A stretch of DNA of 64,000 bases from Pseudoalteromonas piscicida (GCF_000238315.3 NZ_CP011924.1:3333501-3397500), one strand, 5' to 3'; counted from the stretch's first letter, positions 45,144 to 55,568 are shown. The notes: a model not told the origin generated them from the letters alone. Numbers and translations: made by a program.

Positions 45144-45768
45144 AAGTGCAGTCAAGGGTCAAGACATCAAGGTTAATCTGATCGGGATTATGTCACGCAC
45201 ATTTGGTGTGGAGAAATGCCAATATGAACTAGACGCGCTACTTGCCTTTAAAGAGCAGTTGGTTGCGATTGACCTCGCGGGTGACGAACTGGGCTTCCCG
45301 GGCGAGCTGTTTATTGAGCATTATAAGCAGGTTCGCGATGCTTACCTTGGTGTGACGGTACATGCTGGTGAAGCTGAGGGCGCGGTAAGTATCTGGCAAG
45401 CCATTAAAGAACTAGGTGCAACACGTATCGGTCACGGAGTTAAAGCAATCCATGACCCAGCTCTAATGGATTATTTACGTGATAATCGTATTGGGATCGA
45501 GTCTTGCCTAACCAGTAACATCCAAACAAGCACTGTCGAAAGTTTAACCACGCATCCATTGAAAGCATTTTTAGATCATGGTGTATTGGCGACCATCAAT
45601 ACCGATGACCCTGCGGTTCAAGGTATCGAGTTGGATAACGAGTATAGCCATGCAGCTGCGGCGGCAGGTTTAGATTTGAGTGATATCCATCAAGCGCAGC
45701 GCAATGCGGTTGAGATTGCCTTTTTAAGCGAAGCTGATAAAAAAGCGTTGCTTGCTAAGAAAGCGTAG
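45144..45768 (+). pseudogene. Adenosine deaminase fragment lacking the N-terminus
   Basis: Carries codons from about 125 to the end of the add gene. A frame from ATG 45190 gives 192 aa, but the metal-binding HRH of the first strand is missing, so the product should be inactive. No ribosome-binding site is evident. By-product of tandem duplication 3. Confidence 0.88.
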
Positions 45769-45777
45769 GCTGAAGTT

Positions 45778-45802
45778 GCTGTGTGGGATCATCCCGCACA
45801 GC
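45778..45802. terminator. Convergent hairpin, duplicate copy
   Basis: Second copy of the 44524-44548 hairpin, carried in tandem duplication 3. Confidence 0.55.
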
Positions 45803-46196
45803 TAAGATAACTCTCTTTTAGCGCCGCAACGACTTGGCTGCGCGTCACAATACCAATCACTTTGCCTTCATTGAGTACGGGATAAACCTTAGGGCTATTT
45901 TGCTGCATGCGTTGTGCAAGGTCGACAACGGTTGTTGCAGCTTCAATGCTGAGGGCAGGCGTAGCCAGTAAGTCTCTCAGATGTACTTTACCATCACAAA
46001 AGTAGCTGGAATTAAGCAAAGGCTTGAGTAGCTGCTGCTCTGAAATAAATCCAACAAGATGACGCTGTGCATCAATCACTGGCGCACCAATTAAATGATG
46101 CTTTTGTAGCAAACTAATTGCGTCGGTTAGTTCGGTCTCGGCGGTTAACAGTGGGAAATCGGGTGACATAATGTCACGAACATAGAGTTTACTCAT
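45789..46196 (-). CDS. Two-CBS-domain protein, copy 2
   Basis: Identical 135-aa product to 44535-44942, with the same about 200 bp of upstream DNA. If the duplication is real, this is the complete, ancestral-position copy and both may be expressed. Confidence 0.8.
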   Translation of the reverse strand: MSKLYVRDIMSPDFPLLTAETELTDAISLLQKHHLIGAPVIDAQRHLVGFISEQQLLKPLLNSSYFCDGKVHLRDLLATPALSIEAATTVVDLAQRMQQNSPKVYPVLNEGKVIGIVTRSQVVAALKESYLSCAG

Positions 46197-46397
46197 CATA
46201 CTTCTCGCGGTGTTTGTGTGTAATATGAGAGTAGCGGGTGAGACTGCTTTGGTAAAATGGATTGTTTTGATTGGTTTGTTCTGTTTTTCCAATGTGTGAC
46301 TAAAGACCAGCCACACATTGGATAAATTGCTATTAAATAACTTGTCTTAAGTTACTTAACCTGAGGTTTGGATAAGGAATGTTCCAACTCATTGTTT

Positions 46398-46545
46398 CTA
46401 AAGCACAACTTAGTTTTTTCCTTGTCTAGCCAGAGAGTTTTAGGGAAAACAAGGCGAATTTACGCACCAATAGCTGGCTATTGGAAGTGAATTCAACGCA
46501 GTTAGCGCTAAAACTGGCTGCTAGAAAGGCATTAATTATCCGCAG
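46398..46545. repeat. Palindromic intergenic element (possible REP-like unit)
   Basis: About 150 bp with nested inverted repeats: CCAATAG/CTATTGG (7-bp stem, loop CTGG), CCTTGT against ACAAGG, and a TTAGCGCTAA palindrome. It ends just before the fre stop codon. Its make-up is like the REP/BIME elements of marine gammaproteobacteria. Only one copy was noticed in this window, so repeat status is inferred. Confidence 0.45.
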
Positions 46546-46551
46546 CTCAGG

Positions 46552-47265
46552 TTACTTAATAAACGCAAAAGCGTCGGCGTACATAAAGTCACGCTCAGCA
46601 CCATGATTGATAAAGTCATCACGCACGATGCCAATCATGTCAAAGCGGCCTGCCATATAGATGCTGTACGGCTCTAAAGAAACGATATCTTTCATCACAG
46701 CCTGATGAACGAAACCACGATGGCCTTTCCATGCTTCACTGGCATTTTCTACCACAGGAATAAACTGGAAATGTTTATTTGAGGCGGCCCAAGCTTCCAT
46801 CTCCGCTTTTGCATAAAGCGCAGCTTCTTCTTTTACACCCCAGTAAAATAATACTGGTTGGTCGTAACCCGTTTCAGCCAAGTGATCGGCCATAGATTTG
46901 ACATAAGAAAACCCTGTGCCGCCGGCAAGTAGTACTAGTGGACGCGCTTGATCAACACGGATCTGAGATACGCCAAGACCAACTTCTAATGCAACGGTTT
47001 GCTTTGTATCAAAAGCGTTACGTAGGTGATCTAGTGACTGCATGGCATAAGAGTCAGCGCCAGAAGCACCGATATGTAACTCTAACTGCTCTGTTTTTGA
47101 AGGACTGCTGGCAATCGAGAAAGCACGTTTGTCTTTTTCACCAAGTACCAATTGCAGATACTGGCCGGCTTCAAATTGCACCGCTTCTTCAGGTTTTAAT
47201 ATAACTTTGTGAACAAATTCCGTAAGAGGTGTAATTGAGACAACCTCTGCTGCTAATACTTGCAT
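46552..47265 (-). CDS. fre: NAD(P)H-flavin reductase
   Basis: A 237-aa protein with an N-terminal FAD/flavin-binding barrel (FEAGQYLQLVLGEKDKRAFS) and a C-terminal NAD-binding lobe (PLVLLAGGTGFSYVKSM). The length matches E. coli Fre (about 233 aa). It reduces free flavins and may supply reduced FMN to UbiX for the prenyl-FMN cofactor of UbiD. It lies next to ubiD in the same direction, 77 bp apart, as in other gammaproteobacteria. Confidence 0.93.
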   Translation of the reverse strand: MQVLAAEVVSITPLTEFVHKVILKPEEAVQFEAGQYLQLVLGEKDKRAFSIASSPSKTEQLELHIGASGADSYAMQSLDHLRNAFDTKQTVALEVGLGVSQIRVDQARPLVLLAGGTGFSYVKSMADHLAETGYDQPVLFYWGVKEEAALYAKAEMEAWAASNKHFQFIPVVENASEAWKGHRGFVHQAVMKDIVSLEPYSIYMAGRFDMIGIVRDDFINHGAERDFMYADAFAFIK

Positions 47266-47342
47266 GTGTTACCTTTATTAAGCACGTGGCTAAAGTCTGT
47301 GCACTCTAGCATAGCTGAGTGCACAATGTTAGATGATATATG

Positions 47343-48815
47343 TCATTTGATGGTGATCCCTAGGGTATCCCAAATTTCGTCAACGCGTTGTTTAACCTCG
47401 GGATCCATAACGATAGGCTCGCCCCATTCACGGTCGGTCTCACCCGGCCATTTGTTGGTTGCGTCCATACCCATTTTAGAACCAAGTCCGGACACAGGGG
47501 AAGCAAAATCGAGATAATCGATAGGCGTGCTTTCAACTAAGGTGGTGTCTCTTGCGGGATCCATACGTGTGGTTATCGCCCAAATTACATCATTCCAGTC
47601 GCGAGCATTTACATCATCATCGCAAACAATGACAAACTTGGTGTACATAAATTGTCTAAGGAAAGACCATACGCCCATCATCACGCGTTTAGCATGCCCT
47701 GGATACTGCTTTTTCATGGTGACGACCGCCATGCGGTATGAGCAGCCTTCTGGTGGAAGGTAAAAATCGACGATTTCCGGAAATTGCTTTTGTAAAATCG
47801 GTACGAATACTTCGTTAAGGGCAACACCAAGAATAGCTGGCTCATCAGGCGGACGGCCTGTATAAGTGCTGTGATAAATTGGATCTTTGCGATGCGTTAT
47901 ATGGGTGACAGTCATTACAGGGAAGTCGTCAACTTCATTGTAGTAGCCGGTGTGATCGCCATAAGGGCCTTCTGGCGCGAGTTCGCCCGGTTGAATATAT
48001 CCTTCTAAGACGATTTCGGCACTCGCTGGTACTTGCAGCTCGTTAGAAATCGATTTAACGACCTGCGTTTTACTACCACGCAGTAGACCCGCAAATGCGT
48101 ATTCGCTCAAGGTATCTGGAACCGGGGTCACCGCACCTAAAATCGTCGCCGGATCAGCGCCAAGTGCAACTGATACCGGATACGGTTCGCCCGGATGCTC
48201 TTTGCACCACTCTTGAAAATCAAGCGCGCCACCGCGATGTGATAGCCAGCGCATAATAATTTTGTTTTTACCCAATAACTGCTGACGATAAATCCCTAGG
48301 TTCTGACGCTTTTTATAAGGACCTTTGGTTACCGTTAACCCCCATGTGATTAAAGGTGCGGCATCACCAGGCCAGCAATGTTGAATAGGTAGTGTAGTGA
48401 GATCGACCTCATCACCGCTCAATACGACTTCTTGGCATGGGGCTTTTTTCACTTCTTTGGCAGGCATATTCAACACTTGTTTGAATACCGGTAGCTGGCC
48501 AATGGCTTCTTTAATTCCCTTCGGTGGATCGGGTTCTTTTAAAAAAGCGAGTAACTTGCCGACTTCTCTTAGCTCACTGACATCGCTTTGTCCCATCCCC
48601 ATTGCAACGCGCTTTGGTGTGCCAAATAGGTTAGCCAGTACTGGAATGTCATAACCTACAGGGTTTTCAAATAGGATAGCGGGTCCACCTGCTCGCAGCG
48701 TTCGATCTGCAATTTCAGTCATTTCTAGTTTGGTGGAAATGGGCTGCTTGACGCGAACAAGTTCTCCTTGTTTTTCAAGCTGGGCTATAAAATCTCGTAA
48801 GTCTTGGTATTTCAT
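47343..48815 (-). CDS. ubiD: 3-octaprenyl-4-hydroxybenzoate decarboxylase
   Basis: A 490-aa UbiD-family decarboxylase using prenylated FMN, in ubiquinone synthesis. Recognisable segments are [35 protein letters not shown], the catalytic-region [20 protein letters not shown] and [15 protein letters not shown] near the C-terminus. The length agrees with E. coli UbiD (about 497 aa). The flavin reductase fre is downstream. The partner gene ubiX is not in this window. Confidence 0.96.
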   Translation of the reverse strand: MKYQDLRDFIAQLEKQGELVRVKQPISTKLEMTEIADRTLRAGGPAILFENPVGYDIPVLANLFGTPKRVAMGMGQSDVSELREVGKLLAFLKEPDPPKGIKEAIGQLPVFKQVLNMPAKEVKKAPCQEVVLSGDEVDLTTLPIQHCWPGDAAPLITWGLTVTKGPYKKRQNLGIYRQQLLGKNKIIMRWLSHRGGALDFQEWCKEHPGEPYPVSVALGADPATILGAVTPVPDTLSEYAFAGLLRGSKTQVVKSISNELQVPASAEIVLEGYIQPGELAPEGPYGDHTGYYNEVDDFPVMTVTHITHRKDPIYHSTYTGRPPDEPAILGVALNEVFVPILQKQFPEIVDFYLPPEGCSYRMAVVTMKKQYPGHAKRVMMGVWSFLRQFMYTKFVIVCDDDVNARDWNDVIWAITTRMDPARDTTLVESTPIDYLDFASPVSGLGSKMGMDATNKWPGETDREWGEPIVMDPEVKQRVDEIWDTLGITIK

Positions 48816-49121
48816 CGGCGCACTATGAGTTGAGTTTGGCCTAGTATATCAACTAGGCATATTTTTCCTAGCTGTACGGATGGGATGGTGAAAGGTTTAG
48901 TTACTCGCTTTTACGTCTACACTATTGCGAAATAGACTACACTTTCAGAACTTATCGGCTTGTCAGTACGCCGGAGCAAGTGTATAAATTGTTATAAAAA
49001 GATGTGTGTGTTGAGTTGTTTTGATATGAAACAAGCAAAAATCGACTTTCGATGTAGCTCACATACCCTTTGCGCTATAGTCGCCGCGATTGCATAAAAC
49101 GATATCCTGAGGGGTCTGAGT
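48816..49121. other. Intergenic stretch between ubiD and the GGDEF-EAL gene
   Basis: About 306 bp separating divergent genes. A GAGGGG Shine-Dalgarno lies at its right end. No small ORF, RNA gene or clear hairpin was recognised. Confidence 0.6.
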
Positions 49122-51743
49122 TTGAAGTTGATGTCAAAATTGCTCGGGGGGCTGCTGTTGCTGTTTTGTATGTCAGCACCAGCTCACGAGTTACCATATT
49201 ATACTTTTTCTAATCATGGTGCGGTGATGTTGATCATCGAGCCCACGTCTGGAAAGATTTTAGATGCCAATAAAGCTGCCGCCGCATTCTATGGTTATAG
49301 CGAGGCGGTACTAGAATCAAAAGTCATTCAAGATATCAACTTATTTACCGCCGAGCAGGTTGCCAATGAGCGTCAAGCAGCTTTAAATGAAGGCCGCAAC
49401 TATTTTATCTTCCAACATCAAACTGCAGACGGTAGTGTGAAAACAGTAAGTGTTCACTCAACGCCGTTTGAAAATAGTGATGGCAAACCTAGATTACTTT
49501 CTATCATTCAAGATATGAGTGAAAAGCGTAAGCTACAGCAAGATCTCTGGCACTACCAAGCTAACCTTGAACAGCAGGTCTTGTTACAGACTGAAAAAAT
49601 CAAGCAAGCCAATATGGTACAGGTCATTCTGTTAACTGCGGTAATTGCTGTGCTTATTCTATCGATGGCGGTATTGATGACCGTTTTGGTCAGGCTAAGG
49701 CGCTCCAATCAGCGAGCACAAGATCAAGGCGCAAAACTCAGTGCCATTTTTGATGGTATTAAAGCATACCTGGTGTTTACGGATGAAACTCATCATATAG
49801 AAGCCGCTAATGGTTCAGTATTAAAGGATTTTGATAGTTTAGAAGCGTTAAAATCAAAATCTATTTATACCTTATTTGATGTGCTTGATAGTGAAAAGCT
49901 GCTAACGGAAGGTACGCTGGAGTGCCAACTCGATGCGCGTTTTGACTATCGTAATGTTCGGGTTTCTTGTGCCCCTGTAGTAAGCGAAACGCAAGCTAAG
50001 CTTGGCTTCATTTATGTTATTCAGGATATTACGGAAGAACTTGAGAACGAAAGAGAACAGCGTTTGGCAAGTACGGTATTTGCGACAACCACTGAAGGCG
50101 TGTTGGTCTCCGACAAACATAATCAAATCCAAATGGTAAATCGCGCATTTAGCGAAATTACAGGCTTTGGCATGGATGAAGTGATAGGGGAGACTCCATC
50201 AATCCTAAACTCTGGGCGTCACGATGAGCGCTTTTTCAATGCGTTATATGATGATTTGGTTAACAAAGGCCATTGGGAAGGAGAGATTTGGAACAAGCGC
50301 AAAAATGGTGAAATTTATCCGAGTTGGCTGCAGGTATCCGCAGTATTTAATGAAGCTCGGGAGATTGATATGTATGTTGCCTTATTCAGTGATATTACCT
50401 CGAGAAAACGTAACGAGCAGTTGATGTGGCAGCAAGCCAACTTTGATAGTTTGACGGGCCTTGCAAATCGCCATCATTATCACGTTAAATTTGATTTAGC
50501 GTTAAAACGAGCAGCTCAGCTAGAAGAGCGCTTTGCTATTTGTTTTATCGATCTTGACCGCTTTAAAGCAGTGAATGACACGCTTGGGCACCATATTGGT
50601 GATCTATTACTCAAAGAAGCAGCAAACCGTATTAATGAGTGCGTGCGCAGCTCTGATACCGTTGCAAGGTTAGGTGGGGATGAATTTGCTTTATTGCTAC
50701 AAGATATAAGTTCCATCAGTGATTTAGAGCTGGTTGCGACGAAGATTTTACGTGCGCTAGCCAACCCTTTTCATTTGGAAGGACACGAAGCTTATGTCTC
50801 CGGTAGTATGGGGATCACGCTTTACCCAGATGACGGCACCGACCGAAAAATTTTGCTCCGTAATGCCGACAGTGCAATGTATAAAGCCAAGGAACATGGT
50901 CGCGACTGTTTTCAATTCTATACTTCAGCGATGCATCAACATGCCAAAGCGCGTAGCGTGTTAGAAAGCGCTTTGCATAAAGCACTGTCTAATCGAGAAT
51001 TATCACTGGTGTACCAGCCCATTTTTTCACAGCTTGGCAGCGGCGACCTCGTTGGCTGCGAGGTGTTGTTAAGATGGAAAAGTGAGTTGCTGGGCCATGT
51101 TTCACCCGATCAGTTTATTCCCGTTTGCGAAGAACTAGGCCTTATCTTACCCATTGGGGAGTGGGTGCTATATCACGCTTGTTCTCAAGTTAAAGCCTGG
51201 CAAGACAACTACGGTAGACCCTTATTTATTGCAGTTAACGTTTCTAGTATTCAGTTTAAACGCCAAGATATGGTCGAGCTAGTAAGAAAAGTACTTAGAG
51301 ATACCAAACTGGAAGCAAAGTATCTGACATTGGAAATCACAGAGTCGGTACTGGTTGAAAACTCAGACAAAATATTGTCACAATTAAAAGCATTAAGAGA
51401 AATGGGCGTAGAACTGGCGATTGACGACTTCGGTACTGGATATTCGTCGTTGAGTTACCTCAAGCGCTTCCCGCTTTCTAAATTGAAAATTGATAGAACC
51501 TTTATTCGTGATTTACCTGAAGATGAAGAAGATAAAGCGCTCGTCAGTGCGATTATCTTGATGGCGCACAAATTGAACTTAAAGGTCATTGCAGAAGGGG
51601 TTGAAACCCCTGCACAATGCATGTTTTTAAAGAATTTACTGTGTGATATGACACAAGGCTATTTTCATTCTAAGCCTGTGGCACAACAAGAGTTTGAAGC
51701 AAACGTTTTGACTATGCAGTATCACAAGCAAAGTCACAGTTAA
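49122..51743 (+). CDS. PAS-GGDEF-EAL cyclic di-GMP protein
   Basis: An 873-aa protein. A signal-like N-terminus (LLGGLLLLFCMSAPAH) leads into a PAS domain (about 25-135), a coiled coil and a TM helix (about 168-192). Two further PAS-like regions follow (about 200-305 and 315-430). GGDEF has an intact RLGGDEFALLL motif. EAL has EVLLRW and DDFGTGYSSLSYLKRFPLSK; the motif reads EVL, which is catalytically competent in this family. It could make, degrade or switch between c-di-GMP turnover modes. TTG 49122 has GAGGGG seven bases upstream; the ATG at 49131 is the alternative. It overlaps the convergent Sel1 gene by 4 bp. Confidence 0.9.
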   Translation: MKLMSKLLGGLLLLFCMSAPAHELPYYTFSNHGAVMLIIEPTSGKILDANKAAAAFYGYSEAVLESKVIQDINLFTAEQVANERQAALNEGRNYFIFQHQTADGSVKTVSVHSTPFENSDGKPRLLSIIQDMSEKRKLQQDLWHYQANLEQQVLLQTEKIKQANMVQVILLTAVIAVLILSMAVLMTVLVRLRRSNQRAQDQGAKLSAIFDGIKAYLVFTDETHHIEAANGSVLKDFDSLEALKSKSIYTLFDVLDSEKLLTEGTLECQLDARFDYRNVRVSCAPVVSETQAKLGFIYVIQDITEELENEREQRLASTVFATTTEGVLVSDKHNQIQMVNRAFSEITGFGMDEVIGETPSILNSGRHDERFFNALYDDLVNKGHWEGEIWNKRKNGEIYPSWLQVSAVFNEAREIDMYVALFSDITSRKRNEQLMWQQANFDSLTGLANRHHYHVKFDLALKRAAQLEERFAICFIDLDRFKAVNDTLGHHIGDLLLKEAANRINECVRSSDTVARLGGDEFALLLQDISSISDLELVATKILRALANPFHLEGHEAYVSGSMGITLYPDDGTDRKILLRNADSAMYKAKEHGRDCFQFYTSAMHQHAKARSVLESALHKALSNRELSLVYQPIFSQLGSGDLVGCEVLLRWKSELLGHVSPDQFIPVCEELGLILPIGEWVLYHACSQVKAWQDNYGRPLFIAVNVSSIQFKRQDMVELVRKVLRDTKLEAKYLTLEITESVLVENSDKILSQLKALREMGVELAIDDFGTGYSSLSYLKRFPLSKLKIDRTFIRDLPEDEEDKALVSAIILMAHKLNLKVIAEGVETPAQCMFLKNLLCDMTQGYFHSKPVAQQEFEANVLTMQYHKQSHS

Positions 51744-52510
51744 CAGGGGTAGTCTTGGCATAACTTAGCCAGAGCCGATTGTGCTTTATGATTACCTTGC
51801 TCGGCGGCAAGTTTAAGCCAGTGGATCGCCTTTTTAATGTCTTTTGCACCGCCTTCACCGTCGCGAAGCATTGTTCCATAGTTATATTGTGCCCAAGGGT
51901 TGCCAGTTTTAGCCGCTGCTGCAAATCCCGTTTTTGCTTCTTCAAAGTTTCCTTGGCTGTAAGCGTGAATTGCTTCTTGATTCTGTGCAGAGATCTTAGG
52001 TCCGTTATATAATGGCTTCGGCTTTTTAAATCGTTGTCTAACAACACCGCCAAGTACATGGATCCCGACTGGTCTGTAGACGGAAACAATCGTTTCATTG
52101 TCAAGTAAGTCTAATAGATTGTCTTTTTCTAGCGTCAGCCTTTGTGGCTTAAAATAATGATCGGTCATTAGCATGCTGACACGGATATCTCGGGTGATGT
52201 TACGCATTGTTCGATACGTGTAGGCACTTTCCTTCACTTCAATGTTGTCATCTGTTAGTTCAGTAATTTGTAGTATCTGAAAAGCTGGATCATAAGCTTG
52301 CCCTGTGTTTTTGCCAGCGTCAAAAATAATCAGGTCATCGATTTGTGGGGAGGCTAAGTATGTTTGATAACTAGCGATTTGTTGTTGATGTTGGTTATAA
52401 AAGTAAAGTGCAATAGTGACCACAATCAGTGCCGACATCGCAACTTTATATTTACTGATAAAGTTGAATATTGTGTCGTAAAAGGAAAAAAATACGCTTT
52501 TGATTTCCAT
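51740..52510 (-). CDS. Sel1-repeat membrane-anchored protein
   Basis: A 256-aa protein with one TM helix (about 25-42, AMSALIVVTIALYFYN). A middle region follows with no recognised domain, then two Sel1/TPR-like repeats at about 185-250 (NPWAQYNYGTMLRDGEGG and KKAIHWLKLAAEQGNHKAQS). It is probably periplasmic and a scaffold for protein contacts. No family name can be given. A different long frame at 51712-52104 on the same strand is a shadow. Confidence 0.75.
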   Translation of the reverse strand: MEIKSVFFSFYDTIFNFISKYKVAMSALIVVTIALYFYNQHQQQIASYQTYLASPQIDDLIIFDAGKNTGQAYDPAFQILQITELTDDNIEVKESAYTYRTMRNITRDIRVSMLMTDHYFKPQRLTLEKDNLLDLLDNETIVSVYRPVGIHVLGGVVRQRFKKPKPLYNGPKISAQNQEAIHAYSQGNFEEAKTGFAAAAKTGNPWAQYNYGTMLRDGEGGAKDIKKAIHWLKLAAEQGNHKAQSALAKLCQDYPC

Positions 52511-52599
52511 ATTCTATTAGTTAGTTACGTGTGGGTATGTCTAAGGTAGGCAACTTGAGTGTAGGGGACAAGTGTACTTGTCCCCATAAGTGTAAGATT

Positions 52600-53994
52600 T
52601 TATTTCCCTGCCATTTTCGTTTTGGCGTCGGCTGCCATTAAGGCAAATACAGCGTATGCCGCGGTATTTTGCTTTAATTTTGCCGGATCGACTTTATCAA
52701 GCGTGTCATCAGCTGTGTGGTGATAATCAAAATAATCCGTGCCATCTTGGTGTAAAGCGAAGATTGGCGCCGATGTGGCATTTTTCAGCGGAATTAAGTC
52801 AGGACCACCATGTGCGCTATTCTTGCCAATATAAGTAACGCCGAGCGGCGCCAATTGCTTTGCAATCTCACGTACAACTGGTAAGGAAGCGGCATTTACG
52901 TTTGATTCAAACGCATACACTACATCTGCACCAAAATCGGACTCGGATGCGGCTACGATGCGGTCTAATTCTGCCTGATGCTTTTTAAAATAAGCTTTTG
53001 CTCCCCAGAGACCGAGTTCTTCTGCTGCAAATAGGACTACGCGGACACTACGTTTAGGGCGTTTTACATCGGCAATGTGCTTTGCTGCTGCCATCGTCAA
53101 TGCAACACCAGCGCCATCATCGAGTGCACCAGTACCCAGATCCCAAGAGTCTAAGTGACCACCAATTAAGACATATTGCTCTGGAAATTCGGTGCCCGTG
53201 AATTCACCGATGACGTTGTAACTGGTTCCTTCACCTAAGTCCTCGGTTTGAATATTTAGCGCGACTTTAACGGCATGACCTGAGTTGATAAGGCGTGCTA
53301 GCTGATCTGCATCTGGGTTCGCAACTGCAGTGGACGGGATCTTTGTCACTCCCGCTTTATAGTGACTGCCGCCAGTATGCGCGAAGCGGTGGTGGCTGGT
53401 GCTGACTGAGCGCATCATATAGGCGATAGCGCCTTTTTTAGCGGCTTCTACGGCACCGCTATTACGAGCTCTTACCGCAGGTCCATGGCCATTACCATCA
53501 ATGTCGCGGTTCATGCGGTAATTAATAAAGGCTATTTTACCTTTTAAGCTATTGTCTGGCGCAGCAATCAGCTCATCGAGGGTTTCAAATAAAACTACCT
53601 CACCACTTAGTCCATCTTTTGGTGTGCTGACGCTGTTACCGAGTGCGGTAAGGTGTAGCGGTTGTTCGCTCGGTATCAGGATTTTTGCAGACTCATGGTA
53701 GCGGCGCCATTCAGGAAAGGTCGCTTCCTCAAGCCAGACTTTGTCAAAGCCCAATTGCTCAAGTTGTTTCTTTGCCCAAGCTACCGCTTTTTTATCATTT
53801 TCGGTACCCGGTAAGCGTGGGCCTACTTCTGTGGTGAGGGATTCTAGTAGTTGCCAGCTTAGGTTGCTGTGGCTTGCGGCTTCTCTAACTTGTTTAACTT
53901 GTTCTAATTGTTGTGTAGTAAATTCTTCGGCTTGCAGTGCTGTGCTCAAACCTGCGCTTAATAAACCAAATGCCAATAGTGATTTAAACTTCAT
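52600..53994 (-). CDS. M28 family zinc metallopeptidase
   Basis: A 464-aa exported peptidase with signal peptide MKFKSLLAFGLLSAGLSTAL-QA. Metal-site segments are GGHLDSWDLGTGALDDGAGV (His and bridging Asp), FAAEELGLWG (Glu-Glu), an ESDFG Asp and a C-terminal YFDYHHTADDTLD His. It is most like the carboxypeptidase Q / PGCP branch of M28, acting as an amino- or dipeptidase. ATG 53994 is chosen with AAGGA upstream; the frame extends to 54084 without support. Confidence 0.9.
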   Translation of the reverse strand: MKFKSLLAFGLLSAGLSTALQAEEFTTQQLEQVKQVREAASHSNLSWQLLESLTTEVGPRLPGTENDKKAVAWAKKQLEQLGFDKVWLEEATFPEWRRYHESAKILIPSEQPLHLTALGNSVSTPKDGLSGEVVLFETLDELIAAPDNSLKGKIAFINYRMNRDIDGNGHGPAVRARNSGAVEAAKKGAIAYMMRSVSTSHHRFAHTGGSHYKAGVTKIPSTAVANPDADQLARLINSGHAVKVALNIQTEDLGEGTSYNVIGEFTGTEFPEQYVLIGGHLDSWDLGTGALDDGAGVALTMAAAKHIADVKRPKRSVRVVLFAAEELGLWGAKAYFKKHQAELDRIVAASESDFGADVVYAFESNVNAASLPVVREIAKQLAPLGVTYIGKNSAHGGPDLIPLKNATSAPIFALHQDGTDYFDYHHTADDTLDKVDPAKLKQNTAAYAVFALMAADAKTKMAGK

Positions 53995-54185
53995 GATAAT
54001 CCTTGGTAAAAATGGAGTTACCGAGAGATTAAAGCATAAATTGTGATGTAAGTCCGTGTATTGCGATGAGGGAAATTCATCCACAATCTAGGGGCGCTTT
54101 ATCTTGGAATAATAGAGTAAAGCGGTTAGCGAATTTACACATTTGGTATAAAATACGCGATTAAGATAGCGAATAGGAAAGCACT

Positions 54186-55568
54186 GTGTCGATCACTTCA
54201 TTTTCTCAATTACCTCTAAACCAAGCGCTTGCTCAGCGCCTTGTAGATCTTAACTACATAGTGCCAACGGCAGTACAGTCTGTGAGTTTAGCGCCGGCGC
54301 TGACTGGACGAGATTTAGTCGTGAAAGGGAAAACCGGATCTGGTAAAACACTGGTGTTTTCACTTGCGCTGCTAAATAAGTTGCAGCCCGAGTGCAATGA
54401 TGTTCAAGCTTTGGTGTTATGTCCAACGAGAGAGTTGGCTGATCAAGTCGCACAAGAGATCAGAAAAGTTGCGGCTTTAATTGGTAACGTCAAAGTGCAA
54501 ACACTCTGCGGAGGAGTGCCAATTGAACCTCAAACTCGAGCGTTACAACACGGTGCGCATATAGTTGTTGGTACACCTGGTCGGGTTGAAGAGCATGTTT
54601 TTAATGGCTCACTCATGCTGACTGAAACGCAGACTGTGGTATTCGACGAAGCCGATCAGATGTTGGATATGGGCTTTACTGAAACGCTAGAAAGCATTTT
54701 AGTGTATGTGCCTGAAGTTCGACAAACACTAATGTTTAGTGCGACTTACCCAGACAAGATCATGAAACTGGCGAAGCAATATATGCGTGAGCCAGAGTTT
54801 GTTGAAGCGAAAGAAGAACAAGCACACCACAGCATTAAGCAAACCTTTTATAAATTAGACAACAATAAAATGCGCTTTAACGCACTGAGAGTGCTGTTAA
54901 TGCAACATCAGCCGCAAAGCTGTATCGTTTTTTGTAATACCAAAGCTGAGACTAAGCGACTATTCGAAGAATTACGTCAAACTGGACTAGCTTGCGTCGA
55001 GTTACATGGCGATTTAGATCAAGGTGAACGTGAATGGTCATTGCTCACTTTTGCTAACAAGAGTGCCAATATTCTAGTTGCCACTGACGTTGCCGCTCGA
55101 GGGCTCGACGTTGAGGAAGTTGAGCTTGTGGTTAATTATCATTTGGCGCTTGAGCCGCAGACGCATATTCACCGTGTTGGTCGTACGGGTCGGGGTGAGC
55201 ACAAAGGTATCGCAGTATCTCTTTATGGAGAAAAAGAAGCCTTCAAAATAAAACAGTTGGCGGAAATATATGGTCAAGAGCTAAAACATGGCACGTTGCC
55301 GAGTCATTCGCTGCTCGAAAAACCAGCCTATAAGTCGAATATGGTGACCCTCATGATTGAAGGCGGAAAGCAGCAAAAGCTTCGCAAAGGAGATATCGTG
55401 GGCAGTTTGACTGGTGAAGAAGGCATAAGCTTCAAGCAAATTGGTAAAATCAATATTTATGATGTGCAAACATTCGTGGCTGTAAAACGCGAGGCAGTGA
55501 AGCCTGCACTACGTAAGCTTAACAATAGTAAGATTAAAAATAAGCGCTATAAAGCCTTACGTGCTTAA
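54186..55568 (+). CDS. dbpA: DEAD-box ATP-dependent RNA helicase DbpA
   Basis: A 460-aa helicase with Q motif, Walker A GKTGSGKTLVF, DEADQMLDMGF, SAT and the HRVGRTGRG motif. Its C-terminal 75 residues (TLMIEGGKQQKLRKGDIVGS, then GKINIYDVQTFVAV) are the DbpA RNA-binding domain that targets 23S rRNA helix 92. It acts in 50S subunit assembly. GTG start at 54186 with AGGA upstream. Its 3' end overlaps the convergent DnaJ-like gene by 12 bp. Confidence 0.94.
   Translation: MSITSFSQLPLNQALAQRLVDLNYIVPTAVQSVSLAPALTGRDLVVKGKTGSGKTLVFSLALLNKLQPECNDVQALVLCPTRELADQVAQEIRKVAALIGNVKVQTLCGGVPIEPQTRALQHGAHIVVGTPGRVEEHVFNGSLMLTETQTVVFDEADQMLDMGFTETLESILVYVPEVRQTLMFSATYPDKIMKLAKQYMREPEFVEAKEEQAHHSIKQTFYKLDNNKMRFNALRVLLMQHQPQSCIVFCNTKAETKRLFEELRQTGLACVELHGDLDQGEREWSLLTFANKSANILVATDVAARGLDVEEVELVVNYHLALEPQTHIHRVGRTGRGEHKGIAVSLYGEKEAFKIKQLAEIYGQELKHGTLPSHSLLEKPAYKSNMVTLMIEGGKQQKLRKGDIVGSLTGEEGISFKQIGKINIYDVQTFVAVKREAVKPALRKLNNSKIKNKRYKALRA

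Larger units (their letters stand above)
45144..46397. repeat. Tandem duplication 3, second copy (1254 bp)
   Basis: Apparently exact direct repeat of 43890-45143. Confidence 0.95.

Noticed and set aside
51712..52104. 130-codon minus-strand frame
   Set aside because: It overlaps the Sel1-repeat gene in another frame and has no domain or start signals.
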